Part shown: in pieces, positions 47,287-55,508 of the stretch
Layout of the letters: the number at the start of each line of letters is the position of its first letter
Numbering within the stretch: the stretch's first letter is position 1
Assembly (NCBI RefSeq): GCF_013004595.1
Contig: NZ_JABEMC010000001.1
Location: forward strand, 496,001 to 560,000
Length of the DNA stretch: 64,000 nt
Source: Brevibacterium luteolum
GTDB taxonomy: Bacteria > Actinomycetota > Actinomycetes > Actinomycetales > Brevibacteriaceae
Reading direction: 5' to 3'
Position numbers and translations under genes: made by a program
Notes under the pieces: model-generated
Databases searched by the model: none
What the model was told of the DNA's origin: nothing
Seen by the model: only the letters and a program-made list of their open reading frames with translations

Positions 47287-47394
47287 TACGATAGGAAGCG
47301 CACGCCGCCGGCCCTGCACGCACGCGGGCGCGGCTGCCTGACTCATCTGTAACATCGCGACGCTTACGAGCCGGCGCCGCTGCAAGGAGGAAAC

Positions 47395-48987
47395 GTGACC
47401 AAGCCTGTGGTGCTCATCGCCGAGAATCTGTCGCCTGCGACCATCGACGCCCTGGGACCCGATTTCGAGACGCGCCACTGCAACGGAGCCGACCGCAGCG
47501 AACTGCTGTCCGCCATCGCCGACGTCGACGCGATCCTCATTCGCTCGGCCACCCAGGTCGACGAGGAGGCCATCAGCGCCGCCGGTAAGCTCAAGATCAT
47601 CGCCCGTGCCGGCGTCGGCCTCGACAACGTCGACCTGCCCGCCGCCACCCGCGCCGGCGTCATGGTCGTCAACGCCCCGACCTCGAACATCACCTCCGCG
47701 GCCGAGCTGACGATGGCCCACATCCTCGCCTCCGCGCGCAACTTCGGCGCCGGGAACTCCTCGCTTAAGGCAGGGGAGTGGAAGCGCTCGAAGCTCACCG
47801 GCGTTGAACTGTACGAGAAGACCCTCGGCATCATCGGCCTCGGCCGGATCGGCGCGCTGGTCGCCGAACGCGCCCGCGCCTTCGGCATGAAACTCGTCGG
47901 CTACGACCCCTACATCACCCAGGCGCGCGCCGCGCAGATGGGCGTGACCGTCATGGAGCTCGACGAGCTGTTCGCCTGTTCCGACTTCATCACCGTGCAC
48001 ATGCCCAAGACCCCGGAGACCATCGGCATGATCGGCGCTGAGGCGTTCGAGAAGACCAAGCCGGGCGTGCGCATCGTCAACGTCGCCCGCGGTGGCATCG
48101 TCGACGAAGAGGCCCTCGCTGCGGCCGTCGCCGACGGCCGGGTCGCCGGCGCCGGCATCGACGTGTGGGCGACGGAGCCGCCGGAGCACTCCGCACTCAT
48201 GGAGCAGGACTGCGTCAACGTCACCCCCCACTTGGGCGCCTCGACTGTCGAGGCGCAGGAGAAGGCCGGTGTGGCCGTGGCCAAGTCGGTGCGCCTGGCG
48301 CTCTCCGGTGAGCTCGTGCCCGATGCCGTCAACGTCGCAGGCGGGGCCATCGATCCCGACGTGCGACCGGGCATCCCGCTCGTCGAGCGGCTCGGCCGCG
48401 TCACCTCCGCACTGGCCGACTCGTCGGTCACGCACCTGACTGTCAGCGTGCAGGGCGAGATCTCCTCCAAGGACGTCTCCGCGCTCAAGCTCGCCGCCCT
48501 CAAGGGCCTGTTCCGCGACGTCGTCTCCGTCCCGGTGTCCTACGTCAATGCTCCGATGCTCGCCGAGGAGCGCGGCGTGGGTGTCGAACTGCGCACCAGC
48601 GAGATCGTCGAGGGCTTCCGCAACGTCATCACCCTGACGGCTGCAACCTCGAACGGCTCCAGCGTCTCGGTCTCCGGCACCCTGACCGGGCCCAAACAGG
48701 TGCAGAAGCTCACCGGCATCAACGGGTTCGAGATGGAGATGCCGCTGGCTGATCACATGCTCATCTTCCAGTATGAGGACCGCCCGGGCATCATCGGCAT
48801 GTTCGGCCAGGCGCTCGGCCGCAACGACGTCAACATCGCCGGCATGCAGGTCTCGCCGAGCTCCACCGGCGACGAGGCGCTGGCCGTCATGTCCGTCGAC
48901 CGCGCGATCCCGACCGAGACCGTCAACGCGCTCGCCGGTGCTGTCGACGCCTCCCAGTTCACCGCCGTCTGCCTCGAAGAGGACTGA
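47395..48987 (+). CDS. serA: D-3-phosphoglycerate dehydrogenase
   Basis: First enzyme of serine synthesis. 530 residues, the long actinobacterial type: catalytic/NAD domain with TLGIIGLGRIGALVAERARA, RIVNVARGGIVDEEAL, DVWATEPPEHSAL and VTPHLGASTVEAQEKAG; an intervening ASB domain (about 315-450); and a C-terminal ACT domain (FQYEDRPGIIGMFGQALG, NIAGMQVSP) that binds serine for feedback control. GTG 47395 has AAGGAGG upstream; the transcript leader is over 90 bases if TACGAT at 47287 is the -10 box. A GCCTCGGG hairpin follows. Confidence 0.97.
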   Translation: MTKPVVLIAENLSPATIDALGPDFETRHCNGADRSELLSAIADVDAILIRSATQVDEEAISAAGKLKIIARAGVGLDNVDLPAATRAGVMVVNAPTSNITSAAELTMAHILASARNFGAGNSSLKAGEWKRSKLTGVELYEKTLGIIGLGRIGALVAERARAFGMKLVGYDPYITQARAAQMGVTVMELDELFACSDFITVHMPKTPETIGMIGAEAFEKTKPGVRIVNVARGGIVDEEALAAAVADGRVAGAGIDVWATEPPEHSALMEQDCVNVTPHLGASTVEAQEKAGVAVAKSVRLALSGELVPDAVNVAGGAIDPDVRPGIPLVERLGRVTSALADSSVTHLTVSVQGEISSKDVSALKLAALKGLFRDVVSVPVSYVNAPMLAEERGVGVELRTSEIVEGFRNVITLTAATSNGSSVSVSGTLTGPKQVQKLTGINGFEMEMPLADHMLIFQYEDRPGIIGMFGQALGRNDVNIAGMQVSPSSTGDEALAVMSVDRAIPTETVNALAGAVDASQFTAVCLEED

Positions 48988-49032
48988 CACCCGGCCGGCC
49001 GGTCACCGGCTGTCGGGCACCTGCGGCAGGAC

Positions 49033-49065
49033 GCCTCGGGGACGGATCTCGACCGTGCCCGAGGC
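49033..49065. terminator. GCCTCGGG hairpin after serA
   Basis: GCCTCGGGGACGG (49033-49045) pairs with CCGTGCCCGAGGC (49053-49065), one mismatch, 7-base loop, 45 bases after the serA stop and before a convergent gene. Confidence 0.6.
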
Positions 49066-49240
49066 ACACTGCCGTTGTGTGGGGTGCGGCACCGCGGTGC
49101 CGGGGAGCGGGAGTGAGGAGTCTGAGGCCTCGAATTCGCCTCCGCCGGGCAGCGGGGCGCCCTCGCGTTTGGTGCGTCCGAAGATCGCCTCCTGGCTCGA
49201 CGGCGGCTCGGCGGCTGCGGCCGGCCTGTCGTCGGGGTGA

Positions 49241-50092
49241 TCAGGCGTTCCAGAGGCCGTAGGAATCGGCCAGCTGAGCGATCTTCTTCGCGCGTGCCAG
49301 ACGGGGCAAGTAGGAGCCGTCGACGATGTCGTCGGTGCTTTCGGCCTCGGCGAGCATATTGCGCGCCCATGCGCGGTCGTCCTCGCTCGGGGCCAGGGCG
49401 GTGTTGAGTGTCTGGATCTGGTCGGTGTCGATGACGAGCTTGCCGGTCATGCCCATCTTCATCGTCCACAAGCAGTCCTCAGTCACCCGGCCGATGTCGG
49501 CACCGACCGGGCTCGGTCCGTCGATCGCGCCGGGCAGCCCGCCCACGCGGGTGGCGACCACGAGACGGGAGCGTGCATAGGCCAAGGCGATCGGGTCATC
49601 GGCGACACCGGTGTCCTTGCGGAAGTCATTGGTGCCCAGCGCCAGCCGGAAGGTGCCCGGCGCCTCGGCGATGCGGGTGGCGTTCTCGATCCCGCGAGCG
49701 GTCTCGATGAGTGCGAGCACCGGCACGCCGGCACCGGCGCGCATGGCGGTGTAGGTGACCTGTTCAGGGCGTTCGGTGTTGGGCAGTATGACGCCGCGCA
49801 GGCCCGGGGTGCCGTTGAGGGCGGCGAGGTCGTCCTCCCACTCCTGGGTGCCCATCGAGTTGACACGCACCCAGCCGCCCATGCCGTTGTCCAGCGCGGC
49901 GACGACGTTGTCGCGGGCCAGGCCCTTCTTGTCGGCAGGGACGGCGGCTTCCATGTCATAGATGAGTGAATCGGCTTCCGAGGTCTGCGCGGCTTCGAAG
50001 GTCTCCTTCTTGGCGGCATTGATGAGCAGCCAGGAGCGGCTGAGCTTGGCGGGAAGGGACGCGGCGCGCGTGTTGCGCAGAGAGTGAGCCAT
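49241..50092 (-). CDS. HpcH/HpaI aldolase / citrate lyase beta-like protein
   Basis: 283 residues. TIM-barrel lyase family: RSWLLINAAKKETFEAAQTS, DSLIYDMEAAVPADKK (conserved Asp/Glu), GWVRVNSMGTQEWEDDLAAL, GVILPNTERPEQV, VLALIETARGIENATRIAE and LALGTNDFRKD. Relatives cleave CoA thioesters such as citramalyl-, malyl- or beta-methylmalyl-CoA; the substrate here cannot be told. Start ATG 50092 was chosen because TAGACT ends 7 bases upstream on the minus strand; the longer open frame to 50128 lacks support. Divergent from leuB. Confidence 0.85.
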   Translation of the reverse strand: MAHSLRNTRAASLPAKLSRSWLLINAAKKETFEAAQTSEADSLIYDMEAAVPADKKGLARDNVVAALDNGMGGWVRVNSMGTQEWEDDLAALNGTPGLRGVILPNTERPEQVTYTAMRAGAGVPVLALIETARGIENATRIAEAPGTFRLALGTNDFRKDTGVADDPIALAYARSRLVVATRVGGLPGAIDGPSPVGADIGRVTEDCLWTMKMGMTGKLVIDTDQIQTLNTALAPSEDDRAWARNMLAEAESTDDIVDGSYLPRLARAKKIAQLADSYGLWNA

Positions 50093-50223
50093 GCAGGTGA
50101 GTCTACGGAGCAAATGCGCGGCGGTCACTTCCCCAGCGCACCGTGTTCAGGATGCAAGACGGCAAGTCGTCATATGAGACGCGTTCATAGGGTGGCAGTG
50201 AGCTACCGCGAGGAAGGATCCCC

Positions 50224-51267
50224 ATGACGACGCACAAGATCGCAGTGATGCCCGGTGACGGAATCGGCACCGAAGTCGTGCCCGAGGGCCTCAAGGTCCT
50301 CAACCGGGCGATCGAGGCCGCCGGCGAGCCCGTCACCCTCGACACCACCACCTTCGAGGCATCGGCCCGCCGCTGGCACGAGACCGGTGAGACGCTGACC
50401 GATGACGAGCTCGCCCAGCTGCGCGACTACGACGCGATCTACTTCGGCGCCTGCGGCGACCCATCGGTGCCTTCCGGTGTGCTCGAGCGCGGCATCATCC
50501 TCAAGATGCGCTTCGGCCTTGAACACGCCGTCAACCTGCGGCCCTCGAAGTTCTACGCCGGAGCCCGATCGCCGCTGGCCGAGCCCGGCGACATCGACTT
50601 CCTCGTCGTGCGCGAGGGCACTGAGGGCTCCTACACCGGCCAGGGCGGCAACCTGCGCCAGGACACTGTTCACGAAGTCGCCACCGAAGTCTCGGTCAAC
50701 ACCTGGTACGGCGTCGAGCGCACCGTGCGCTTCGCATTCGCCAAGGCCCAGGCCAGGAACAAGAAGCTCACTTACGTCCACAAGCACAATGTCATGGTCC
50801 ACGCCGGGCACCTGTGGCGCCGGGTCGTCGAGCACGTCGCCGCCGAGTACCCCGAGGTGTCCGTCAACTACGAGCACACCGATGCGTGCACCATCTACAT
50901 GGTCACCGACCCGGGCCGCTACGACGTCATCGTCACCGACAACCTCTTCGGCGACATCCTCACCGACCTCGCCGCGGCCGTCACCGGCGGCATCGGCCTG
51001 GCCGCCTCCGGTAACCTCAACGTCGAAGGCACCGCCCCGAGTCTGTTCGAGCCGATCCACGGCTCGGCCCCGGATATCGCCGGGCAGGGCATCGCCGACC
51101 CGACCGCCGCAATCCTCTCCGCAGCCCTCATGGCCGAGACCCTCGGCATGGAGGTCGTGGCGAAGTCCATCCAGACCGCCGTCGAAGCCGATCTCGCCGA
51201 ACGCGGCGTGGCCAAGCGGACAACGGCAGAGGTCGGCGACGCGATCGCCGCCCGGATCGGCGGCTGA
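50224..51267 (+). CDS. leuB: 3-isopropylmalate dehydrogenase
   Basis: NAD-dependent oxidation and decarboxylation of 3-isopropylmalate in leucine synthesis. 347 residues. [17 protein letters not shown], substrate Arg region [47 protein letters not shown] with the catalytic Lys, [20 protein letters not shown] (metal Asp) and [20 protein letters not shown] (adenine loop). GAGGAAGGA precedes ATG 50224. leuA and leuCD are not in the window. A half copy of the ilvD palindrome (51268-51292) follows. Confidence 0.95.
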   Translation: MTTHKIAVMPGDGIGTEVVPEGLKVLNRAIEAAGEPVTLDTTTFEASARRWHETGETLTDDELAQLRDYDAIYFGACGDPSVPSGVLERGIILKMRFGLEHAVNLRPSKFYAGARSPLAEPGDIDFLVVREGTEGSYTGQGGNLRQDTVHEVATEVSVNTWYGVERTVRFAFAKAQARNKKLTYVHKHNVMVHAGHLWRRVVEHVAAEYPEVSVNYEHTDACTIYMVTDPGRYDVIVTDNLFGDILTDLAAAVTGGIGLAASGNLNVEGTAPSLFEPIHGSAPDIAGQGIADPTAAILSAALMAETLGMEVVAKSIQTAVEADLAERGVAKRTTAEVGDAIAARIGG

Positions 51268-51292
51268 GACCCAGCCACCGCCTCGGGCACGG
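51268..51292. repeat. Half copy of the ilvD palindrome
   Basis: ACCCAGCCACCGCCTCGGG, the right arm of the 30819-30863 palindrome, recurs here directly after the leuB stop, but without the left arm. Confidence 0.65.
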
Positions 51293-51377
51293 GGCGATGC
51301 CATAACCTAGGAGACGAGGCGCTACAGTGTGCCTCATCCCATACGACGTTGAGCACCAGACGAATCGGAAAGCGACG

Positions 51378-52475
51378 ATGACTGAATTTCAGGTTCTGAA
51401 GAATATGCAGCCGGCTCCGGAGCTGGTGCGAGAGGCGATCAAGGAGAAGCCTGGCTTCGGCGAGCACTTCACCGACCACCTGTCGCACATCCGCTTCACG
51501 CGCGCCCAGGGCTGGCACGCCCACACCGTCAAGCCCTACGGCCCGATCATCCTCGATCCGGCTGCGGCGGTCTTGCACTATGCGCAGGAGATCTTCGAGG
51601 GTCTCAAGGCCTACCGGCACGCCGACGGTTCGATCTGGACGTTCCGCCCGCAGCTCAACGCCGCCCGCCTCGCCCGCTCCGCCGAGCGGATCGCCCTGCC
51701 GCAGCTGAGCGAGGAGGACTTCCTCGCCTCGCTGTCCGAGCTCGTTGCGGTGGATGCCGCCTGGGCGTCGGCGCCGAAGAACGATCTCGATGAGGTGTCG
51801 CTGTATCTGCGGCCGTTCATGATCGCCTCCGAGCGATTCCTCGGCGTGCGCTCCAGCCACGAGGTCGACTACTACGTCATCGCCTCTCCTGCCGGCCCGT
51901 ACTTCCCCGGCGGCATCAAGCCGGTGTCGATCTGGCTGTCGCGCACCCTCAAGCGCGCCAGCGCCGGAGGCACCGGATTCGCCAAGTGCGGCGGCAACTA
52001 CGCCGCCTCGCTGGCTGCCGGTGACGAGGCCGCGGCCAACGGCTGCCAGCAGGTGCTGTTCACCGACGCGGCCGAGGGCAAGTACCTCGAAGAGCTCGGC
52101 GGCATGAATCTCATGCTCGTCACCAGCGACAACACCCTTATCACCCCGGAGCTCGGCGACTCGATCCTCGACGGCGTCACCCGCCGGTCGGTGCTCGAAC
52201 TCGCACCCCAGCTGGGGCTCCGTGTCGAAGAGCGCAAGATCGAAGTGGCCGAATGGCGCGAGCGCCACGCCGCCGGTGAGATCGTTGAGGCGTTCGCCTG
52301 CGGCACCGCTGCCGTCGTCACCCCGATCGGCAAGCTCGTCTCCGATGACTTCACCATCGACCACGGTGAGGAGCCCGGCGAGATCACTATGTCTCTGCGC
52401 AAAACGCTGCTCGACATCCAGTACGGCCGCGCCGAGGACACCAACGGCTGGCTGTACAAGCTCGCCGACGGCTGA
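51378..52475 (+). CDS. ilvE: Branched-chain amino acid aminotransferase
   Basis: PLP fold-type IV aminotransferase, last step to Val/Leu/Ile. 365 residues. LHYAQEIFEGLKAYRHADGS, RPFMIASERFLGVR, PLP lysine K203 in GFAKCGGNYAASL, and IVEAFACGTAAVVTPIG. ATG 51378 was chosen because family members begin near FQVLKN; the GTG at 51327 lies in a TACAGT -10-like box (51323-51328), giving a leader of about 45 bases. Probably works with IlvD, IlvBNC and LeuB products encoded nearby. Confidence 0.95.
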   Translation: MTEFQVLKNMQPAPELVREAIKEKPGFGEHFTDHLSHIRFTRAQGWHAHTVKPYGPIILDPAAAVLHYAQEIFEGLKAYRHADGSIWTFRPQLNAARLARSAERIALPQLSEEDFLASLSELVAVDAAWASAPKNDLDEVSLYLRPFMIASERFLGVRSSHEVDYYVIASPAGPYFPGGIKPVSIWLSRTLKRASAGGTGFAKCGGNYAASLAAGDEAAANGCQQVLFTDAAEGKYLEELGGMNLMLVTSDNTLITPELGDSILDGVTRRSVLELAPQLGLRVEERKIEVAEWRERHAAGEIVEAFACGTAAVVTPIGKLVSDDFTIDHGEEPGEITMSLRKTLLDIQYGRAEDTNGWLYKLADG

Positions 52476-52530
52476 GCCGAGGTCTCGCTGGTCAGGCTCG
52501 TGGAGTCGAGGCTGGTGTCTGGCTTTAAGG

Positions 52531-52671
52531 GCCGTCCCTGTTCATGGTGAGTCGTCCCGGGTGACGGCGAGGAATCTCTGCTGATGGCGTGCGGCCCTTG
52601 GTGACAGTGGGGCCGTGCTAGGTGATGGCGAGCGGTCCCCGATGACCGGACGCGGTCCCTGATGAAATTCA
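52531..52671. repeat. Seven-unit degenerate 20-bp tandem array
   Basis: Units start at 52531, 52551, 52571, 52591, 52611 (21 bases), 52632 and 52652; consensus about GCGGTCCCTGGTGATGGCGA. The 20-base phase is held though units differ at several positions. The period is not a multiple of three and no frame is open through it, so it is not coding. Confidence 0.75.
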
Positions 52672-52719
52672 GTAAAGCTATTCATGTTCTCGAGGCCCTA
52701 AACCATGAATAGCTTTACT
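52671..52719. promoter_or_regulatory. Perfect 16-bp AT-rich inverted repeat
   Basis: AGTAAAGCTATTCATG (52671-52686) and its exact complement (52704-52719) are 17 bases apart. At about 31% GC the arms stand out in a 65-70% GC region, directly abutting the 20-bp array. Candidate operator or replication/partition-type site. Confidence 0.65.
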
Positions 52720-52887
52720 AACTTTTCGGTCGAGCCCGCCGCGTGGCAGCTGCGGCTGGGTCCCGGGCCTCATTCGGGCCCAGCTCTCACTCCACCCGCC
52801 ACCCCACCCTGCCCCTCGCCCACCTCCCCTCCACCTCGCTCACCTCTCCTTTTGCTCAGACATGTGCAAAAGAGTACGATGCGCCTC

Positions 52888-54285
52888 ATGCCGATCACCC
52901 ATGACCGCGCCACCGCCTCGGAGGCGCCGACAGCTGACGAAGTCCTCGCCACCCTGCCGTGGAAGTGGCACACGCAGGGCGCCATCTTCATCATCGGCGG
53001 CCTGGGCTTCATGTTCGATGCCTGGGACGTCGCCCTCAACGGCTTCCTCATCCCTCTGCTGTCCGACCACTGGAACCTCACCATCGGCCAGGCCGCCTGG
53101 ATCGCCACCGCCAACCTCATCGGCATGGCCCTCGGCGCCGTCGTGTGGGGCGGCATCGCCGACCGCATCGGCCGCAAGCGCGCTTTCACACTGACCCTGC
53201 TGTTCTTCTCCCTGTTCACCATCGCCGGAGCCTTCGCTCCGAACATCGGCCTGTTCCTCGCCTTCCGCTTCCTCGCAGGCTTCGGACTGGGTGGTGCGAT
53301 CCCGGTCGACTACGCCCTCGTCGGCGAGTTCACGCCACGCAAGCACCGCGGCCGCGTGCTCACTGCGATGGACGGCTGGTGGCCGATCGGCGTGACCCTG
53401 TGCGCCTTCGTCTCAGCCTGGATCCTCGACTTCGGCGACTGGCGCCACATCATGCTCGTCATGGTGCTTCCGGCCCTGCTCATCGTCTTTGTGCGCCTGT
53501 TCATCCCCGAATCGCCCAAGTACCTCATGGCCGCCGGCCGCCAGGACGAAGCCGACGCAGTGCTCACCCGCCTCATCGAGCGCACAGGCAGCCCGGTCAC
53601 CGAATGGCGTCACGACGCCATCGAACCGCTGCCCCCGCGCAAGGGCCTGGGCGAATCGCTCTCGGCTGCCTCGGGCCAGATCGCCGAACTGTGGCGCTAC
53701 TCCGCCCGCATCACCATCACCGCCTGGCTGCTGTTCGTCTCCGTGCTGCTGCTGTACTACGCGGCCCTGACCTGGCTGCCGAAGATCCTGCGCGAACAGG
53801 GTCTGGGCGACCAGGCCGCCTTCCTCCTCACCGGCCAGATGACCGCGATCGGCATCCTCGGTGTCATCGTCTCTGTCGTGCTCATCGAGACCACCGGACG
53901 CAAGTGGATGCTTGGGACCACCTCGCTGGTGGCCGCAGCGGCCCTCGTCGTCTTCGCCATCTCGCTGGGCCAATCCGGTGCAGAGCTCAACCTGCTCGCC
54001 AAGGTCAGCATCCTCGCCTTCGGCTTCTTCATCCAGATGGCTGTCCCGGCGCTGTACACCTACGTCTCCGAGCTCTACCCCACCCGCCTGCGTGGCTCCG
54101 GCTTCGGCTGGGCGTCCTCGGCCTCCCGGGTGGCCACCGGCATCGCCCCGATGATCTTCGGCTCCATCATGTGGCCGCTGCTCGGCCTGACCTGGACGTT
54201 CGTCCTCACCGGTGCGCTCGCCGTCGTCGCCGTGACGGTCATGGCTATCTTCGCCCACGAGACCACTGGCCGTGAGGTCGGCTGA
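52888..54285 (+). CDS. MFS transporter (metabolite:proton symporter type)
   Basis: 465 residues with 12 predicted helices. Loop 2-3 motif GGIADRIGRKRA, helix 4 region FRFLAGFGLGGAIPVDYALVGEF, PRKHRGRV, central loop carrying PESPKYLMAAGRQDEADAVL, and ETTGRKW in the second half: the sugar/aromatic-acid/metabolite symporter branch. FMFDAWDVALNGFLIPLL in helix 1 is typical of that group. Substrate unknown. Start ATG 52888: TACGAT ends 7 bases upstream with TTGCTC 17 bases before that, a leaderless promoter; the open frame reaches back to 52705 but that stretch is repeat and pyrimidine tract. Three GCCTCGGG units follow the stop. Confidence 0.9.
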   Translation: MPITHDRATASEAPTADEVLATLPWKWHTQGAIFIIGGLGFMFDAWDVALNGFLIPLLSDHWNLTIGQAAWIATANLIGMALGAVVWGGIADRIGRKRAFTLTLLFFSLFTIAGAFAPNIGLFLAFRFLAGFGLGGAIPVDYALVGEFTPRKHRGRVLTAMDGWWPIGVTLCAFVSAWILDFGDWRHIMLVMVLPALLIVFVRLFIPESPKYLMAAGRQDEADAVLTRLIERTGSPVTEWRHDAIEPLPPRKGLGESLSAASGQIAELWRYSARITITAWLLFVSVLLLYYAALTWLPKILREQGLGDQAAFLLTGQMTAIGILGVIVSVVLIETTGRKWMLGTTSLVAAAALVVFAISLGQSGAELNLLAKVSILAFGFFIQMAVPALYTYVSELYPTRLRGSGFGWASSASRVATGIAPMIFGSIMWPLLGLTWTFVLTGALAVVAVTVMAIFAHETTGREVG

Positions 54286-54345
54286 CCGGTCCCGAGGCGC
54301 GGGTTCCGTTTCCGAGGCGTGGGCCCCGTGCCCGAGGTGCGTTCC
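54286..54345. repeat. Three 20-bp GCCTCGGG-family tandem units
   Basis: CCGGTCCCGAGGCGCGGGTT, CCGTTTCCGAGGCGTGGGCC and CCGTGCCCGAGGTGCGTTCC in exact 20-base phase, beginning on the first base after the MFS stop codon. Confidence 0.75.
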
Positions 54346-54403
54346 GTCTCGGCTGTGGCCGGCACCACAGCAGGAGGCGGCCGAAGCGCGATAGCGTGGA
54401 AGT

Positions 54404-55471
54404 ATGAGCAGCTTCCACGCAGAGCACAAGGTCGTCGGCGGCAAACTCGTCGTCGCCGACATCGACACCGACGGTCAGGCGATCACCGCCGCGAAGATCT
54501 CCGGGGACTTCTTCCTCGAGCCCGAAGACGCCTACTTTTCCATCGGCCCGGCCCTGACCGGCGCACCGGTCTCCGCGACCCGCGACGAACTCATCGCCCG
54601 ACTCGATGCTGCGCTCGCCGCGTTCGGCGATTCCCTGCAGCTGCACGGGTTCTCCACCGGCGACATCGCCACCGTCGTCCGCCGGGCCCTGACCCAGGCG
54701 GCGAATTTCACCGACTTCGACTGGAAGGTCATCCACGGCCCCGTCCTGCCCAGCCGCATCAACGTCGCCCTCGACGAAGTGCTGCTCACCGAGGTCGACG
54801 CCGGCAACCGGCAGCCGACCCTGCGGTTCTGGGAATGGGAGGACAGGGCCACCGTCATCGGCTCCTTTCAGTCCTATGTCAACGAGCTGCGCCCCGAGGG
54901 TGTCGAACGCCACGGCATCGACGTCGTGCGGCGGATCTCCGGCGGGGGAGCGATGTTCATGGAGGGAGGCAACTGCGTGACGTACTCGATGTACGTCCCC
55001 GACACCCTCATCGCAGGCCTCGACTACGCCGAGTCCTACGCGTTTCTCGACCGCTGGGTCATCGCTGCGCTCGCCCGCGAAGGCGTCGACGCCTGGTACC
55101 AGCCGATCAACGACATCACCTCCACCGGCGGCAAGATCGGTGGAGCCGCCCAGCGGCGCCTCACCTCGGGAACGGTGCTGCACCACGCGACGATGAGCTA
55201 CGACATCGATGCCGACAAGATGGTCGAAGTGCTGCGCATCGGCGAGGCGAAGATGTCGGACAAGGGCGTGCGCAGCGCCAAGAAGCGCGTCGACCCGCTC
55301 AGGCGTCAGACCGGGTCGAGCCGCGAGCACATCATCGAGACCATGATCGAAACGTTCACAAGCATGTACGGTGCTGAACGCGACACCGTCACCGAGGCTG
55401 AACTCGCCCGCGCCGAAGAGCTCGTGCAGACCAAGTTCGGCACCGAGAAGTGGACGCATCGGGTGCCGTAG
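54404..55471 (+). CDS. Lipoate-protein ligase with N-terminal accessory domain
   Basis: Attaches lipoate (or octanoate) to the lipoyl domains of 2-oxoacid dehydrogenases. 355 residues. Residues 5-75 (VVGGKLVVADIDTDGQAITA, KISGDFFLEPED) look like the small accessory domain that lies at the C-terminus of E. coli LplA. The catalytic domain follows (about 105-300): LRFWEWEDRATVIGSFQ, RRISGGGAMFMEGGN (176-190, lipoyl-AMP loop) and the lysine K244 in TSTGGKIGGAAQRR. A helical tail ends TEKWTHRVP. The order of domains is thus reversed. TAGCGT at 54392-54397 is 6 bases before ATG 54404. Its stop codon TAG is part of the thyX -10 box. Confidence 0.88.
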   Translation: MSSFHAEHKVVGGKLVVADIDTDGQAITAAKISGDFFLEPEDAYFSIGPALTGAPVSATRDELIARLDAALAAFGDSLQLHGFSTGDIATVVRRALTQAANFTDFDWKVIHGPVLPSRINVALDEVLLTEVDAGNRQPTLRFWEWEDRATVIGSFQSYVNELRPEGVERHGIDVVRRISGGGAMFMEGGNCVTYSMYVPDTLIAGLDYAESYAFLDRWVIAALAREGVDAWYQPINDITSTGGKIGGAAQRRLTSGTVLHHATMSYDIDADKMVEVLRIGEAKMSDKGVRSAKKRVDPLRRQTGSSREHIIETMIETFTSMYGAERDTVTEAELARAEELVQTKFGTEKWTHRVP

Positions 55472-55508
55472 ACTGACCCCAAGCCCGCCACGTCACCGAA
55501 GGAGCACC
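55469..55508 (+). promoter_or_regulatory. thyX promoter overlapping the lplA-like stop
   Basis: TAGACT at 55469-55474 uses the stop codon of the lipoate ligase gene as its first three bases; AAGGAG at 55499-55504 precedes GTG 55509. So thyX can be expressed from a leadered mRNA of about 28 bases. Confidence 0.55.

Larger units (their letters stand above)
52476..52887. other. Intergenic region with 20-bp array, inverted repeat and pyrimidine tract
   Basis: 412 bases between ilvE and the MFS gene. In order: a seven-unit 20-bp array (52531-52671), a perfect AT-rich inverted repeat (52671-52719), a C/T-rich tract (about 52786-52855), and a promoter (TTGCTC 52852-52857, 17 bases, TACGAT 52875-52880). 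Confidence 0.7.

Noticed and set aside
47023..48990. 655-codon minus-strand open frame opposite serA
   Set aside because: Antisense shadow of serA with low-complexity composition.
52531..52671. CRISPR array
   Set aside because: Units of 20 bases are contiguous with no spacers and are degenerate, and no cas genes are present.
52671..52719. tRNA gene or intrinsic terminator at the AT-rich inverted repeat
   Set aside because: No cloverleaf, and the 17-base centre and lack of a T-run after the stem argue against a standard terminator.
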